Shown: positions 27,152-36,741 of the stretch, in pieces | How positions within the stretch are numbered: the first letter of the stretch is position 1 | Layout: every line of letters begins with the position of its first letter | From: Streptomyces spororaveus | GTDB taxonomy: Bacteria; Actinomycetota; Actinomycetes; Streptomycetales; Streptomycetaceae | Direction of reading: 5' to 3' | Assembly: GCF_016755875.1 (NCBI RefSeq) | Contig: NZ_BNED01000005.1 | Location: 1-64,000, forward strand | DNA: 64,000 bases | Notes under the pieces: model-generated | Seen by the model: only the letters and a program-made list of their open reading frames with translations | The model's database searches: none | Told to the model about the DNA's origin: nothing | Position numbers and translations under genes: made by a program

Positions 27152-28537
27152 TCACCTCGATGCCAAGCCGGTCGAGTCAGCGGTGCGGCGCCGGGTCTCC
27201 GCAAGATGGATGTTGATGTAGCGGACGAAAATCAGCGGGTCCTGGGGATCGTCGGCCTGGAAGGTGACGCGGCGCAGGAGGCTGACTGCGTCGAGTGCGA
27301 TGCCCTCGCGGGCGAGTATGAAGACGAGGGTGAGGAAGGCGGAACGGGCGTTGCCGTCGTCGAAGGGATGGAAGAAGCAGACGTCGAGAGAGGCGCGGGC
27401 GGCGCGGGCGGTCAGGCCGAGAGGGTGGCCGGTGTCGGGTGCGCTCCCGGCCAGGCACGTGTCGAGGCGGGCCCGTGTGTCGGGACCGATGCCGTAGCGC
27501 TCCCTGCTCCCTTTGGCGAAGGCGGGCGAGTTACGGAACGGTGGCGGCTGCGTGGTGCCCAGGACGTGCTGCTGCCAGCTGCTGAGCAGTGCGAAGTCGA
27601 GCCGCGCTCCGCGTGCCGCGTCGGCTCGGAGCAGTTCCAGGGCGCCGAGCAGGCCTTCGGCTCGGGCAGGGGCGATGGCACCGTCGAAAGCCCGGATGTC
27701 CTCCGCCACGCCGTCACGAAGGGGCACCACCGGTCCGTCCGTGCCGCCGTCCGGGATCTCGTGCCACGGCACCGATTCACGTACAGCGAGCCAGCGCTGC
27801 AAGTGGTCTTGAGTCGGCGCGAGTGCGCGGGGCCGGCCGTTGGACGGCCGCAAGGAGAGCGCAAGTTGTTCCGCGACGTCGTCGACCACCACCGTGTCAG
27901 GACCGGTCCAGCTGCGGAACCGTCCGCCGATCGCCTCGTCGACCAGGCTCCGGGCCACCTCGGGCTCGACTCCCCAGCGCTCGAGGAACCAGGTGAGCAC
28001 TTGGCGGCAGTGGCCGTACCAGCCGCTGCCGCACCCGGTGCGGTCGACGACCTGCAGGATCAGATTCCTCGCCGCGCGCTCCCACAAGATCCGCTGTTCC
28101 ACGATGTCGGTCAGGTCCAGGGGGTACGCCTCGAACCAGCCGGCGAGGGACTCCAGCCACTCGCGCCACTCGCGCAGGGCCGCCTCGACACGGGCCAGTG
28201 TCTCTTCCGACGTCGTGATCGAATCCCGCGGACAGCACCAGTTCCCTACCGGTCCACCGTCGAAATCCCCCTCGTCGTGCGACCAGCGCCACCCGACGGT
28301 CCAACGCCCGTACTGCTGGACAAGGGCATACGACATGGCGTCGGCCCAGGACTTGGCCTCGCCGCGACTCCAGGCGCTCATCGCGGGATCCCCGGAAGGG
28401 ACATCCGGGCGGACAGGCACACATCCGGCTGGTCCGAGTGAGCGCACCGTCTGCGCCACGGACGCACCGTCGAAGGCTTGACGGGCTGGGTCCACGTCGT
28501 ACCAGGTCAGGAAGCCAGGAGCCAACTCAACGATCAC
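27152..28537 (-). CDS. Fic-family protein
   Basis: A 461-residue protein. The C-terminal third carries the Fic signature as CFFHPFDDGNARSAFLTLVFILAREG: the family motif is HxFx(D/E)GNGRxxR, and here the second Gly is Ala (GNAR). Fic proteins usually transfer AMP or other nucleotides to target proteins. The N-terminal 280 residues, starting MIVELAPGFLTWYDV and with many Trp residues (GWRWSHDEGDFDGG), have no recognised domain. Start GTG 28537 has GGCAGG upstream and removes an Arg/Pro-rich stretch that looks non-coding. No antitoxin-like gene is adjacent. Confidence 0.75.
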   Translation of the reverse strand: MIVELAPGFLTWYDVDPARQAFDGASVAQTVRSLGPAGCVPVRPDVPSGDPAMSAWSRGEAKSWADAMSYALVQQYGRWTVGWRWSHDEGDFDGGPVGNWCCPRDSITTSEETLARVEAALREWREWLESLAGWFEAYPLDLTDIVEQRILWERAARNLILQVVDRTGCGSGWYGHCRQVLTWFLERWGVEPEVARSLVDEAIGGRFRSWTGPDTVVVDDVAEQLALSLRPSNGRPRALAPTQDHLQRWLAVRESVPWHEIPDGGTDGPVVPLRDGVAEDIRAFDGAIAPARAEGLLGALELLRADAARGARLDFALLSSWQQHVLGTTQPPPFRNSPAFAKGSRERYGIGPDTRARLDTCLAGSAPDTGHPLGLTARAARASLDVCFFHPFDDGNARSAFLTLVFILAREGIALDAVSLLRRVTFQADDPQDPLIFVRYINIHLAETRRRTADSTGLASR

Positions 28538-28891
28538 CGCGCAAGCCTGCCATGCCCACCCGGCGCCCCAAAGTGGTTTTCCCCGCTCGGGAGCGCGACG
28601 GACCCCTGTCGTCACCTCCGGCGCACAGCCCCGCCAACTCGGGCAAGCGGGACGGCGGTCGTGGACCACCGTGACCAGTTCGCCCGTGAGCGACGCAAGA
28701 AAGTGCACGTGGCCTGACCTCGCAGGACCAGACGGCTCCGCCCTCAAGGGCGGCGGCCGACGCATGCTGCCCCGTACGGTCCGGCAGGCACCGTCATGGG
28801 GCTTCTGATCTTCCCGGGCACCCCTTCCCTCCGTGGCATCCCGACTACGCTTGCCATGTCACGGCCAAGATCGAACGAGGGGGGTACACCC
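28538..28891. other. Divergent intergenic region
   Basis: 354 bases between the Fic gene and a small plus-strand gene. It should hold promoters for both. No clear repeat, hairpin or coding sequence was seen. Confidence 0.35.
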
Positions 28892-29257
28892 ATGCCGTAC
28901 GAGACCGGCGCGAAGGTGAAGCTGACCAGGGATGTGCAGGTCACCGCAAACGACACGGCGGCCAGGATCGGCTTCCCCGGTCCGCTGTACCTGGCCGAGG
29001 GCCTGGAGGGCATCGTCACGGGCTCGGCGACCGAAACCGGCGGCGTCGCCCAGGAGGGGCTCGCGGAATTCGAACGGCGAGTCCGCGGCGTCCAGTTCGA
29101 TGGCCACACGGCCGGCCTGATCGACAGTCTCCGTCAGCAGATCATTCGGCACGGAGGGCTCGACTCCGGAGTCGGCGCTCAGATCAGATACAGGGTGCGC
29201 TTCGAGAACGGGTTTGTTCTGGGCGGTCTTGAAGAAGGCTGGCTGACCGAAGTCTGA
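28892..29257 (+). CDS. Hypothetical protein, 121 aa
   Basis: ATG 28892 lies 8 bases after ACGAGGGGGG. The product starts GAKVKLTRDVQVTANDTAAR and ends VRFENGFVLGGLEEGWLTEV; the spaced strands and GxxG turns suggest an SH3/KOW-like beta barrel with an insertion (GLIDSLRQQIIRHGG). I do not know a family name. It is followed by a strong palindromic terminator, so it is probably a single-gene transcript. Confidence 0.6.
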   Translation: MPYETGAKVKLTRDVQVTANDTAARIGFPGPLYLAEGLEGIVTGSATETGGVAQEGLAEFERRVRGVQFDGHTAGLIDSLRQQIIRHGGLDSGVGAQIRYRVRFENGFVLGGLEEGWLTEV

Positions 29258-29270
29258 GTACCGGACACCG

Positions 29271-29294
29271 CGCCCCCGCCGGCCGGCGGGGGCG
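29271..29294. terminator. Perfect GC palindrome terminator
   Basis: CGCCCCCGCCGG-CCGGCGGGGGCG is a perfect 24-base inverted repeat 14 bases after the stop of the gene at 28892-29257 and before the convergent gene ending at 29402. Confidence 0.7.
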
Positions 29295-29401
29295 TCGCGG
29301 TCTCTGCAGCCGGTTCTCACCAGCCTCGCGCGAGAGGGCGGACGGGAGCCGGCGAAGAAGCCTCACCGGCCACCGTGCGGGTGTGGTTCCTGCGGTCCTG
29401 C

Positions 29402-30172
29402 TCAGCCCGGGTAGGTGATCGAGCCCAGCGGCGGGCAGGGGATGAGCAGGGTGCCGGCGCCGGGGCGTTCGACGAAAGCCCGGGCCTCGGCGGCCCGCAG
29501 GCGCCGGGAATCCAGCTCGTCGGTGTGCCAGGCGTCGCGCCTGGCGCGGTCGTAGTCCCACGAGTCGTCGATGAGACTGAGGCTGGTATTGCCGGAGCTG
29601 CGCTGGAACTCCGACTTCAAGGCGGCCTGTTGGAGTGCGGTCTGGGTCGCCGCGAGGTCGATGCGGGCGACCAGGACGCCGGGGGTGTTCGGTTCCCGGG
29701 TCGGCAGGGGGGCCTGCGGAAGCAGCGACACCCCGGTGTCGAGACGGCCGATGTTGTCGACGGCCGCGGTCTGGGCGTCCCGCACCATGAGCTGTGTTTC
29801 CTGGTGCAGCCAGAAGAACTCGTCGAGGTCCGCCTGGGTGATGCGCATCCGCTGGTACAAGGCCCGGAAGCGGGGATCGTCGTGCAGTGGACGCAGGGGG
29901 GCGACGTGGAGCGCCACGCAGTCGTTGTAACCGGCTGTCACCGCGGCGTCGAGGTGGAGGATTCCCTGGTTCGCCTCTCCGCGCAGGACGGCCAGGATGC
30001 CGAGGCTCGAGTGGCCGGCGGCGACGAGCCATGCGCCGTCGGGGCCGAGCGCCGTGGCGCGCGCGACGACGTCGTGGAAGCCCGTGGTGCCCGCCGCGGC
30101 GGGACCATGGGTCATGACCTCCACCAGTAGTTCGTGAACACGGGCGGCCAGCGAGTTGACGGTGTCGACCAT
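29402..30172 (-). CDS. Hypothetical protein, 256 aa, TPR-end-like
   Basis: ATG 30172 follows GAGGAG. The first half is helical with VVARATALGPDGAWLVAAG, then GYNDCVALHVAPLRPLHDDPRFRALYQRM; the DDPRF motif is like the end-of-group segment of TPR proteins. The second half has IDLAATQTALQQAALKSEFQ and a C-terminus rich in acidic and aromatic residues (LIPCPPLGSITYPG). No signal peptide. I do not recognise a function, and the gene stands alone between unrelated neighbours. Confidence 0.6.
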   Translation of the reverse strand: MVDTVNSLAARVHELLVEVMTHGPAAAGTTGFHDVVARATALGPDGAWLVAAGHSSLGILAVLRGEANQGILHLDAAVTAGYNDCVALHVAPLRPLHDDPRFRALYQRMRITQADLDEFFWLHQETQLMVRDAQTAAVDNIGRLDTGVSLLPQAPLPTREPNTPGVLVARIDLAATQTALQQAALKSEFQRSSGNTSLSLIDDSWDYDRARRDAWHTDELDSRRLRAAEARAFVERPGAGTLLIPCPPLGSITYPG

Positions 30173-30412
30173 GGATCTCCTCGGACCTCGGTGGTGAAGA
30201 GCGTAAGGGGTGTTGAGTCTCTGGCAACCCCGTGGACAAGACGGGCGGACGGGGTGAGCGGTTCCTGCTCGGGCCGGGCCGTGGTCACGAGTGGCATCGG
30301 CTTCTGAGCCTGCTCGACCGTCGGGTGGGTCTTGGCGGGCAGTCGAGTCCACGCTCACCTCCCAGCCGGTCAGTCCATCTCGTCGCCCCCGGCTGGCAGC
30401 AACGTGCCGTTC

Positions 30413-31606
30413 TTACGCGCGTGGCCGCGCCGCGGCCTTGTACTCCACTGGCAGTTCGAGGAGGCCACGGGCACGCAGGGACGGTCGCCACCGGGGCGCG
30501 GGCTCGGCCAGAGTCAGGCTGCTGAACCGCTCAAGGAGTGCGGCCAGCGCAATCTCGACCTCGGCCCGGGCCAGCGGTGCGCCCAGGCAGTAGTGGATGC
30601 CGTGGCCCAGTGCCAGGTGCCCGGAGGCGTCGCGGTCGACGTCGAGCAGCTCGGGGTGGGAGAAGCGGGCGGGATCACGGTTGGCCGCGGACAGCGACAG
30701 CAGGACGGTCTCCCCGGCAGGGATCGTGACGTCTCCGATAGCCACGTCCTCGGTGGGGAAGCGGCGGATCGCCAGAAGCGCCGGTCCCTCGTAGCGCGCC
30801 AGTTCCTCGACTGCCTCGGGGAGCTTCGACGGGTCCGTACGGAGGCGTGCCAGATGCTCGGGATGGCTCAGGAGTGCGTGTACGGCATTGCCGATGAGCT
30901 GGACGGTGTTCTCGTATCCGGCGCCGAGGATGAGGAAGGCGAGCGACGTCAGTTCGTCCTCGCTGAGCCGGTCGCCGTCGCTGTCGCGTACCTCGATCAG
31001 GTCGGAGAGCAGGTCGTCGGCAGGGTGCCGGCGCTTGTGCGCGATGAGCTCGGTGAAGAAGGCGAGCATGGCGCCGATCGCGTGCTTGGCGGCCTGTGGA
31101 CGGCTGGGGTCCGGTGCGATGAGCTCGTTGGTCCAAGCGCGGAAGTCCGTGCGGTGGCCGTCCGGGATGCCGAGGAGGTCGCAGATGACGGTGATCGGCA
31201 GCGGGGCCGCGTATGCGGCGATGAGGTCGGTTCGGCCCTCCGTGCCGAGCACGTCCAGCAGTCCGTCCGCGGTCCGGCGGATCGGGGCGCGCAGCGCGTC
31301 CACTCGGCGGGGCGTGAAGGCGCGGCTGACGAGCTTGCGCATGCGGGTGTGGTCGGGAGGGTCCATGTTCAGGAGGTTGGCGTCCAGGGCAGGCGGCAGG
31401 GCCAGGCCGCGGTAGGAGCCCTCCGCGGCGTTGGTCTTGTCGAGGGAGAGCCGTGGATCCGCGAGGGCTGAGCGCACGTCGTCGTACCGGGTGACGAGCC
31501 ATGCCGGTTCGCCTGTGGGCCCTGCGATGCGCTGGACCGGCGCAGTGTCACGCAGGTGCCCGTACGCGTCGTGTGGGTGGTTTATGAGGTCGCCCTGTAG
31601 ATCCAT
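30413..31606 (-). CDS. Cytochrome P450
   Basis: A 397-residue bacterial P450, near full length. The haem ligand is Cys in LGHGIHYCLGAPLAR (the usual first Phe is Leu). The I-helix is LILGAGYENT, with Asn where a Thr-adjacent Glu-Thr pair is typical, and the K-helix ExxR is in EAVEELARYEGP. PDHTRMRKLVSRAFTPRRV fits the C-helix. It would oxidise a small hydrophobic substrate using outside ferredoxin; no ferredoxin gene is next to it. The start ATG 31606 gives a slightly short N-terminus but no better start is seen. Confidence 0.9.
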   Translation of the reverse strand: MDLQGDLINHPHDAYGHLRDTAPVQRIAGPTGEPAWLVTRYDDVRSALADPRLSLDKTNAAEGSYRGLALPPALDANLLNMDPPDHTRMRKLVSRAFTPRRVDALRAPIRRTADGLLDVLGTEGRTDLIAAYAAPLPITVICDLLGIPDGHRTDFRAWTNELIAPDPSRPQAAKHAIGAMLAFFTELIAHKRRHPADDLLSDLIEVRDSDGDRLSEDELTSLAFLILGAGYENTVQLIGNAVHALLSHPEHLARLRTDPSKLPEAVEELARYEGPALLAIRRFPTEDVAIGDVTIPAGETVLLSLSAANRDPARFSHPELLDVDRDASGHLALGHGIHYCLGAPLARAEVEIALAALLERFSSLTLAEPAPRWRPSLRARGLLELPVEYKAAARPRA

Positions 31607-31800
31607 GGGCTCACCCTAGTTCGCCGCTTCGGCGGGGCAACGGCCCCACCGAGGCGAGGGTATGAGCCCGGAAAGGGGTGGCCTCGACGACGCATCGCGT
31701 TGATCGGCGCAGGGGCTCGCAGTCGGCCCCTGTTCCTCGCCGGCCCGCGCAGGAAACCATGGCCTCGGCTTCGAGGGGGGCCACCCGTGGAGCTACGGCG

Positions 31801-32415
31801 TCACGCCTCGGGTGGGGACTCACTCTCCCGGCGCTGCCGCTGCCGGTAGTTGCGCATGGACACCTGGGAGCCGCAGCCGGTACTGCAGTAGAGGCCTGCC
31901 CCATTGCGCGTGCGGTCGAAGAAGCCGAAATGGCACGGGGGGTTGCGGCACGCCTTGATGCGCCCCCAGTCGCCGGTCTGCGCGAAGGTCGTCACCGCGG
32001 CCAGTACCGTCCCGAACACGCGCGGCACGCCTGCCTGCGGCGACGCCAGTTCGACACCGCCGGCCGTGACCACCGTCGCCAGCGGGTAGAGCGCACCTGC
32101 GCGCCGCAGGTGCTGCTCGGCGTGTTGGAGCGGCTCGCCCAGGCTCTCTTCGTCGCCCGAGTGCGCGAGCAGCAGGGTGACCAGGGCGTCACGCAGCTCG
32201 CGTGCGGCCGCGGCATCGGCATCGGTCGCCACCGTATGGCCGCCGCCGAACTCGTCGTGCTCCGTGAGCCACGCCTCGAATGAGTGCCCGTCCCCGAACA
32301 GCTCCTGCCGGCCGCCTCCGTCCGCGCGCGTGTTCACGAACGCGAGCACGGTTTCCACCACCGGCATGGCGGCGTGCGGCCTGGGTTTCGCGGATCCGCC
32401 TGAAGCACTGCTCAT
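31801..32415 (-). CDS. CGNR zinc-finger (ABATE domain) protein
   Basis: A 204-residue protein. The N-terminal part (LAFVNTRADGGG, LRDALVTLLLAHSGDEESL) fits the ABATE ligand-binding-like domain, and the C-terminal 45 residues are a zinc finger: CRNPPCHFGFFDRTRNG, then YCSTGCGSQVSMRNYRQR. In the family the second part is usually CGNR; here it is CGSQ, while four Cys remain. Such proteins are presumed transcription regulators. It is divergent from the SDR gene (32519), the probable target. Confidence 0.8.
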   Translation of the reverse strand: MSSASGGSAKPRPHAAMPVVETVLAFVNTRADGGGRQELFGDGHSFEAWLTEHDEFGGGHTVATDADAAAARELRDALVTLLLAHSGDEESLGEPLQHAEQHLRRAGALYPLATVVTAGGVELASPQAGVPRVFGTVLAAVTTFAQTGDWGRIKACRNPPCHFGFFDRTRNGAGLYCSTGCGSQVSMRNYRQRQRRESESPPEA

Positions 32416-32518
32416 CGCTCCACCCTACACCAGCCAACGAGGCGCTAAGTCGCCTAACGGGCAACGCCCAGCGGCCACACGCTTGACTCGTTACGAGTTA
32501 ACGCCTTACGGTCGCAAC

Positions 32519-33367
32519 ATGAACGGAAATTCGAACCAGCAGGCCAGCCCCCGCACATGGCTCATCACCGGCGCGACCTCCGGCATCGGCCGCGAACTGA
32601 CCCTCCAGGCACTGAAGAAGGGCGAAGCCGTCTCGGCGATCGCCCGCAACACGGCTTCATTGGACGACCTGACCGAAGCGCACGGCGATCGCCTGCTCCT
32701 CATCCGGGCAGACGTGGGTGACGAGCAGGCCGTCCGGGCAGCGGTGGAGCGCACGCTCTCGCGGTTCGGCCGCATCGACGTCGTGGCCAACAACGCCGGC
32801 TACGGACTCTTCGGAGCCGTCGAGGAAGCCTCCGACACACAAGTCCGCGCCGTGTTCGACACCAACGTCTTCGGAGCGCTCAACGTGCTCCGCGCGACGC
32901 TGCCAGTACTCCGCTCCCAGCGATCCGGACACGTCCTCCAGGGCTCCTCGGTCTACGGGCAGTCCGCCCACCCCGGCGTGGGACTGCTGGCCGCGACGAA
33001 GTACGCACTCGAGGGGCTGTCGGACGCACTGGCGGCCGAAGTCGCACCGCTCGGCATCAAGGTCACGATCATCCAGCCCGGACTGACCGCCACGCCCTTC
33101 TTGTCCAACCTCGATGTCGCGGCCGGCCTCGACGACTACGACCAGACCGTCCGCGAGGTCCAGAAGGGCATCGGAGAACTGCCCGCATCCGCGTTCTCCT
33201 CCGCGGCCCGGATCGCCGAAGGCATCCGCATGACGGTCGACAGCCCCAACCCCCCGCTGCGCCTGGCCCTCGGCACCTCCAGTGCCACGGGCATGCGCAC
33301 CGCCCTGGAGGCCCGTACCGCAGACCTGGACGAATGGACTCGGGTGACCGACGCCGTCGACAGGTGA
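32519..33367 (+). CDS. Short-chain dehydrogenase without catalytic Tyr
   Basis: An SDR of 282 residues. The coenzyme motif is ITGATSGIGRELT, the NNAG motif is VANNAGYGLFG and the Ser is in VLQGSSVYGQSA. The catalytic YxxxK should follow, but the sequence is GLLAATKYALEGL: Leu stands at the Tyr place while the Lys is kept. The enzyme may thus be inactive or use another residue. The C-terminal half with VTIIQPGLTATPFL fits the family. ATG 32519 is the first start. It is divergent from the CGNR regulator. Confidence 0.8.
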   Translation: MNGNSNQQASPRTWLITGATSGIGRELTLQALKKGEAVSAIARNTASLDDLTEAHGDRLLLIRADVGDEQAVRAAVERTLSRFGRIDVVANNAGYGLFGAVEEASDTQVRAVFDTNVFGALNVLRATLPVLRSQRSGHVLQGSSVYGQSAHPGVGLLAATKYALEGLSDALAAEVAPLGIKVTIIQPGLTATPFLSNLDVAAGLDDYDQTVREVQKGIGELPASAFSSAARIAEGIRMTVDSPNPPLRLALGTSSATGMRTALEARTADLDEWTRVTDAVDR

Positions 33368-33655
33368 CCGCCCGTCCGCAGGGGGCCTCAGCACCGACAG
33401 CCGAAGCCCCCTCGGCGACACGATCCGCACGGACCCGGCGCTTCAGCAACCGGGCGGCCCGCAGGCATCCGGCCGGGGTTCACGGGGGCCGTGGTCCGGG
33501 GGCGGCGGCCGGCCGGAGCCGGGCCGAATGCTGTCGACGGGGGCGGTGACCGGCGATGTGTGACGGCAGCCGGGGTCTGACCGCGGACGAACGGCCGTCA
33601 GGCGAAGAGGTGTTCGGCAGCTCCTGCTGGGTGAGGCCACATCGCCCTGGCCGTC

Positions 33656-36076
33656 TCAGCGGGCGGCGGGTCGGCTCGTCACTGTCGCCCAGCTGCCGTC
33701 GTTCGCCTTGTACACCGTCAGCCGGCGGTTGAGCGTGTCGCCGTTCCCGTCGAAGGCGACGCGGCCCGTGACACCGTCGAAGGCCGTCCGCGCCACGGCC
33801 TGCCGCAGTTTCGCCCGGGCGTCGCGTGGGAGGGTGCCGCCGTTGGCCGCCACGACGGCCTTCACCGCCTCGATGACGGTCCAGGTCGCGTCGTAGGCGT
33901 AGGGGCCGTACCAGCCGGCCGGCTCCGGGTACCCCGTCTTGCGGTACCGGGCAAGGAAGTCCTGTCCTGCGGCCGACTCCTCGGCGGGGACCCCGATGTT
34001 GGTCGCGAGGTCGCCGGTGGCGTTCGGGTTCGCCGTGAGGTACTGCTGGTCGAAAATGCCGTCGCCACCCATCAGGGGGACGTTCACGCCTGCCTGCTTG
34101 AGCTGCTGGGAGAGCGGCGCCGCCGTGTCGTAGAAGCCGGCGAAGTAGACGGCGTCGGCGCCGGAGGACCGCACCCTCGCGGCGAGGCCCGCGAAGGCGC
34201 GTTCCGCGGGATCGACCTGCTCGGTACCGACGACGGTCCCGCCGAGCTTGGTGAATTCGGCCGTGAATCCGGAGGTCAGGGTGGTGCCGTGGGCGCTGGC
34301 GTCGTCGATCACGTAGAGCTTGGTCTTCTTCGCGTCGCCGTGCAGGTACCGGGCGGCGAACGGCCCCTGGTCGACGTCCGTGGCAATGGTGCGGAAGTAG
34401 GTGGAGTACGGACGGGACGCGCTGCCTGCGGCCCAGTCGGGGCCCAGCGTCAGTACGGGGTCGGTGTTGCCCGGCGATACGTTGACCAGCTCCGCCCGCG
34501 CGAGCGGTGCCACCATGGTCCGGGCCACGCCGGAGTTGAGGGGTCCGACGACACCCAGCACCTTCTCGTCGGACACGAACCGGGCGGCGTTGGACTCGCC
34601 GTTGGCGGGGTCGGCCTCGTCGTCCAGGGCCTTGATCTCGAAGTTCACACCGGGGACGTGCCGGGTTTCGTTGGCCGTCCTGGCTGCCAGGTCGGCGGAG
34701 TTCCTGATACCGATCCCCATCGTGGACAGTCCGCCGCTGAGCGGTGCGTCCACACCGATCACCACCGTGACGGAGGAAGCCTCCGAGCCGCTGCCGGCCG
34801 CCCTGCCGCCGCGGTGCGCGTCATCGCCGTACGTGAGGGTCCAGGTCAAGGCGGAGCCCGTGGCGAGCGCGGCCAGCGCCGCGCTCAGGATCGCTGAGCG
34901 CCGGGTGAGGCCCCGCCGCCGGGCGGACTTCCGCCCGCCGTGCTCCGTCTCGGCCGCCGCCCCGAGAATGACCGGTGCCTCGGCCGGGGGTACGGGCGCG
35001 GGCGGGCCGCTCGGCCGGTCCGGCACGGGGCGCGGCTGTGTACCGGCGGCGGACCCGGAGTCCACGACTGTGGCGGTCCGCGGTGACGGCGTCGTCGACG
35101 GCGCCTGCTCCGGCACGGCCGGAGTGGAAGGATGCTCCGCCGCCGCGTCCGGTACGGGGGTAGCCCTCGGATCGGGCGTGGGCTCGGGTTCGGGCGCGGG
35201 CTCCTGGCCGGGCCCATGCCCGGTGGGCACATCGGTGTGGGGCGGGAAGGACCGCAGCACCGACGCCAGCATCTCGGACGCTTCTGCGGCGCCCACGCGC
35301 TGTGCCGGGTCCTTGGTGAGGAGCGCGTCCAGCACAGGCGCCAGCGGGCCGGCGTGGAGGGGCTGCCGGTGCGGGCGGGTGAACACGGCCACGGCGAGGG
35401 CGTGGAGCCCCTCCACGTCGAATGGCGGGCACCCCTCGACGGCGTGGTAGAGGGTTGCACCGAGCGCCCACAGGTCGTTGGCGGGGGTCGGACGCTTGCC
35501 CTCCAACTGCTCCGGCGGCATGTACTGCGGCGTGCCGATGACCGTCCCGCTGTGGCTCAGCTTGGTCGTGGCGTCCGCGAGGTGGGCGATGCCGAAGTCG
35601 GTGAGGACGACGCGGTCCTTGGTCAGGAGCACGTTGTCCGGCTTGATGTCGCGGTGGATGATCCGCGCCCCGTGCGCCTCGGCGAGCGCTCCGAGCACAG
35701 CGGCGCCGATTTCGGCCACCCGTTGCACGGGCAGTCGGCCCCGGCTGCGGATGGTGGCGGCCAGGGACTGCCCGCGGACCAGCTCCATGACGATGACGGG
35801 GGCGCCGCGATGCTCGACGACGTCATGGATGGTGATGATTCCGGGATGGCTGAGAGTGACCGCCGCGCGCGCCTCACCCGTGAATCGCCGGAGCAGCGCG
35901 GCGCGGTCGGCGTCTTCCAGGCCAGGCGGGAAGAGGATCTCCTTGACGGCGACCTCACGCCCGAAAAGCTGCTGGTCGACGCCTCGCCAGACCCGGCCCA
36001 TGCCGCCTTGGCCGATGCGTTCGACCAGCTGGTACCGGCCGGCGATGAGTTCGGGATTGTGCTCGGTCACGGGCAC
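33656..36076 (-). CDS. Ser/Thr kinase fused to ABC-type substrate-binding sensor
   Basis: An 806-residue membrane protein. Residues about 14-275 are a Hanks-type kinase: IGQGGMGRVWRG loop, Lys in EVAVKEIL, HRDIKPDN catalytic loop, LTDFGIAHL, and GTPQYMPPEQ. A Pro-rich linker (about 280-380) is followed by one membrane helix (AILSAALAALATGSALTWTL, about 395). Residues about 430-806 are outside the cell and match the Leu/Ile/Val-binding protein family (VVIGVDAPLSGGLSTMG, LGVVGPLNSGVARTM, DAVYFAGFYDTAAPL). It should phosphorylate proteins in response to a bound small ligand. Start is GTG 36076 (GTG 36070 possible). Confidence 0.9.
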   Translation of the reverse strand: MPVTEHNPELIAGRYQLVERIGQGGMGRVWRGVDQQLFGREVAVKEILFPPGLEDADRAALLRRFTGEARAAVTLSHPGIITIHDVVEHRGAPVIVMELVRGQSLAATIRSRGRLPVQRVAEIGAAVLGALAEAHGARIIHRDIKPDNVLLTKDRVVLTDFGIAHLADATTKLSHSGTVIGTPQYMPPEQLEGKRPTPANDLWALGATLYHAVEGCPPFDVEGLHALAVAVFTRPHRQPLHAGPLAPVLDALLTKDPAQRVGAAEASEMLASVLRSFPPHTDVPTGHGPGQEPAPEPEPTPDPRATPVPDAAAEHPSTPAVPEQAPSTTPSPRTATVVDSGSAAGTQPRPVPDRPSGPPAPVPPAEAPVILGAAAETEHGGRKSARRRGLTRRSAILSAALAALATGSALTWTLTYGDDAHRGGRAAGSGSEASSVTVVIGVDAPLSGGLSTMGIGIRNSADLAARTANETRHVPGVNFEIKALDDEADPANGESNAARFVSDEKVLGVVGPLNSGVARTMVAPLARAELVNVSPGNTDPVLTLGPDWAAGSASRPYSTYFRTIATDVDQGPFAARYLHGDAKKTKLYVIDDASAHGTTLTSGFTAEFTKLGGTVVGTEQVDPAERAFAGLAARVRSSGADAVYFAGFYDTAAPLSQQLKQAGVNVPLMGGDGIFDQQYLTANPNATGDLATNIGVPAEESAAGQDFLARYRKTGYPEPAGWYGPYAYDATWTVIEAVKAVVAANGGTLPRDARAKLRQAVARTAFDGVTGRVAFDGNGDTLNRRLTVYKANDGSWATVTSRPAAR

Positions 36077-36741
36077 ACTCTAGGTCCTGCTGCGCTGTTC
36101 AGGTGACGAACGGATGGCTTGATCAAGCCTGCGGGGACGAGAACACGGCGTGCCCGGGGAAGGCCGCGTGCCCGGGGGCGCGCGCCCGGGGGCCGCGTGC
36201 CCGCCCACACGAAGCTCGCCGGGCACCCTCGTCCTGCGGGTAGTCGAGCAGGAGGGTGGAGTGCCGGGGCATGCCGTCGTCCAGGACGTCACCGCTGGAG
36301 CTGAACACAGCCGATGACCACACCGGCCGCTTCTTCGAAGAACGCTGCACCTTCCACGCCGGCCACCGGGCCGAACAGGCCACCTTTACTGCGGCTACCG
36401 CACCTGGTGCCAGAACGAAGGCGGCCTCCTCCGCATCCGACGGCAGGACTTCGCCGAACGCCTCGGGCTCACCCGGTCCCCCGTCTCACGGCGCGTCGTC
36501 CGCCGGACCGGCGGAACCGCTCACGCATGCGGCCTACCCGAGGATGCGGCGGCGTCCGCTGTTGACGACGCTGGACGGGGTGCCTGCGCAGAACGGGACC
36601 CTGCACACACCGACTGTCGGCATCTGCGGGACGAAGGCAGCATCGCAGCACACAGAAGGAGGCCGCCTTGGCACCGGTGACCCGACTTCTGTGGGACGGC
36701 GGGGGCTGGATTCCGGCCAAGGAACCAGCAGGTGTGATCCG
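36077..36741. other. Divergent region with possible remnants
   Basis: 665 bases between the kinase and the STAND gene. A plus-strand frame around 36390-36500 reads CGYRTWCQNEGGLLRIRRQD, then a helix ending GLTRSPVSRRV, like part of an HTH protein, and a minus-strand frame reads SSSGDVLDDGMPRHSTLLLD. Neither has a start with a ribosome site; both are probably decayed. The frame of the STAND gene is open through here but its composition is poor. Confidence 0.35.

Noticed and set aside
29271..29294. Palindrome as a regulator site
   Set aside because: Its place after a stop codon between convergent genes fits a terminator better.
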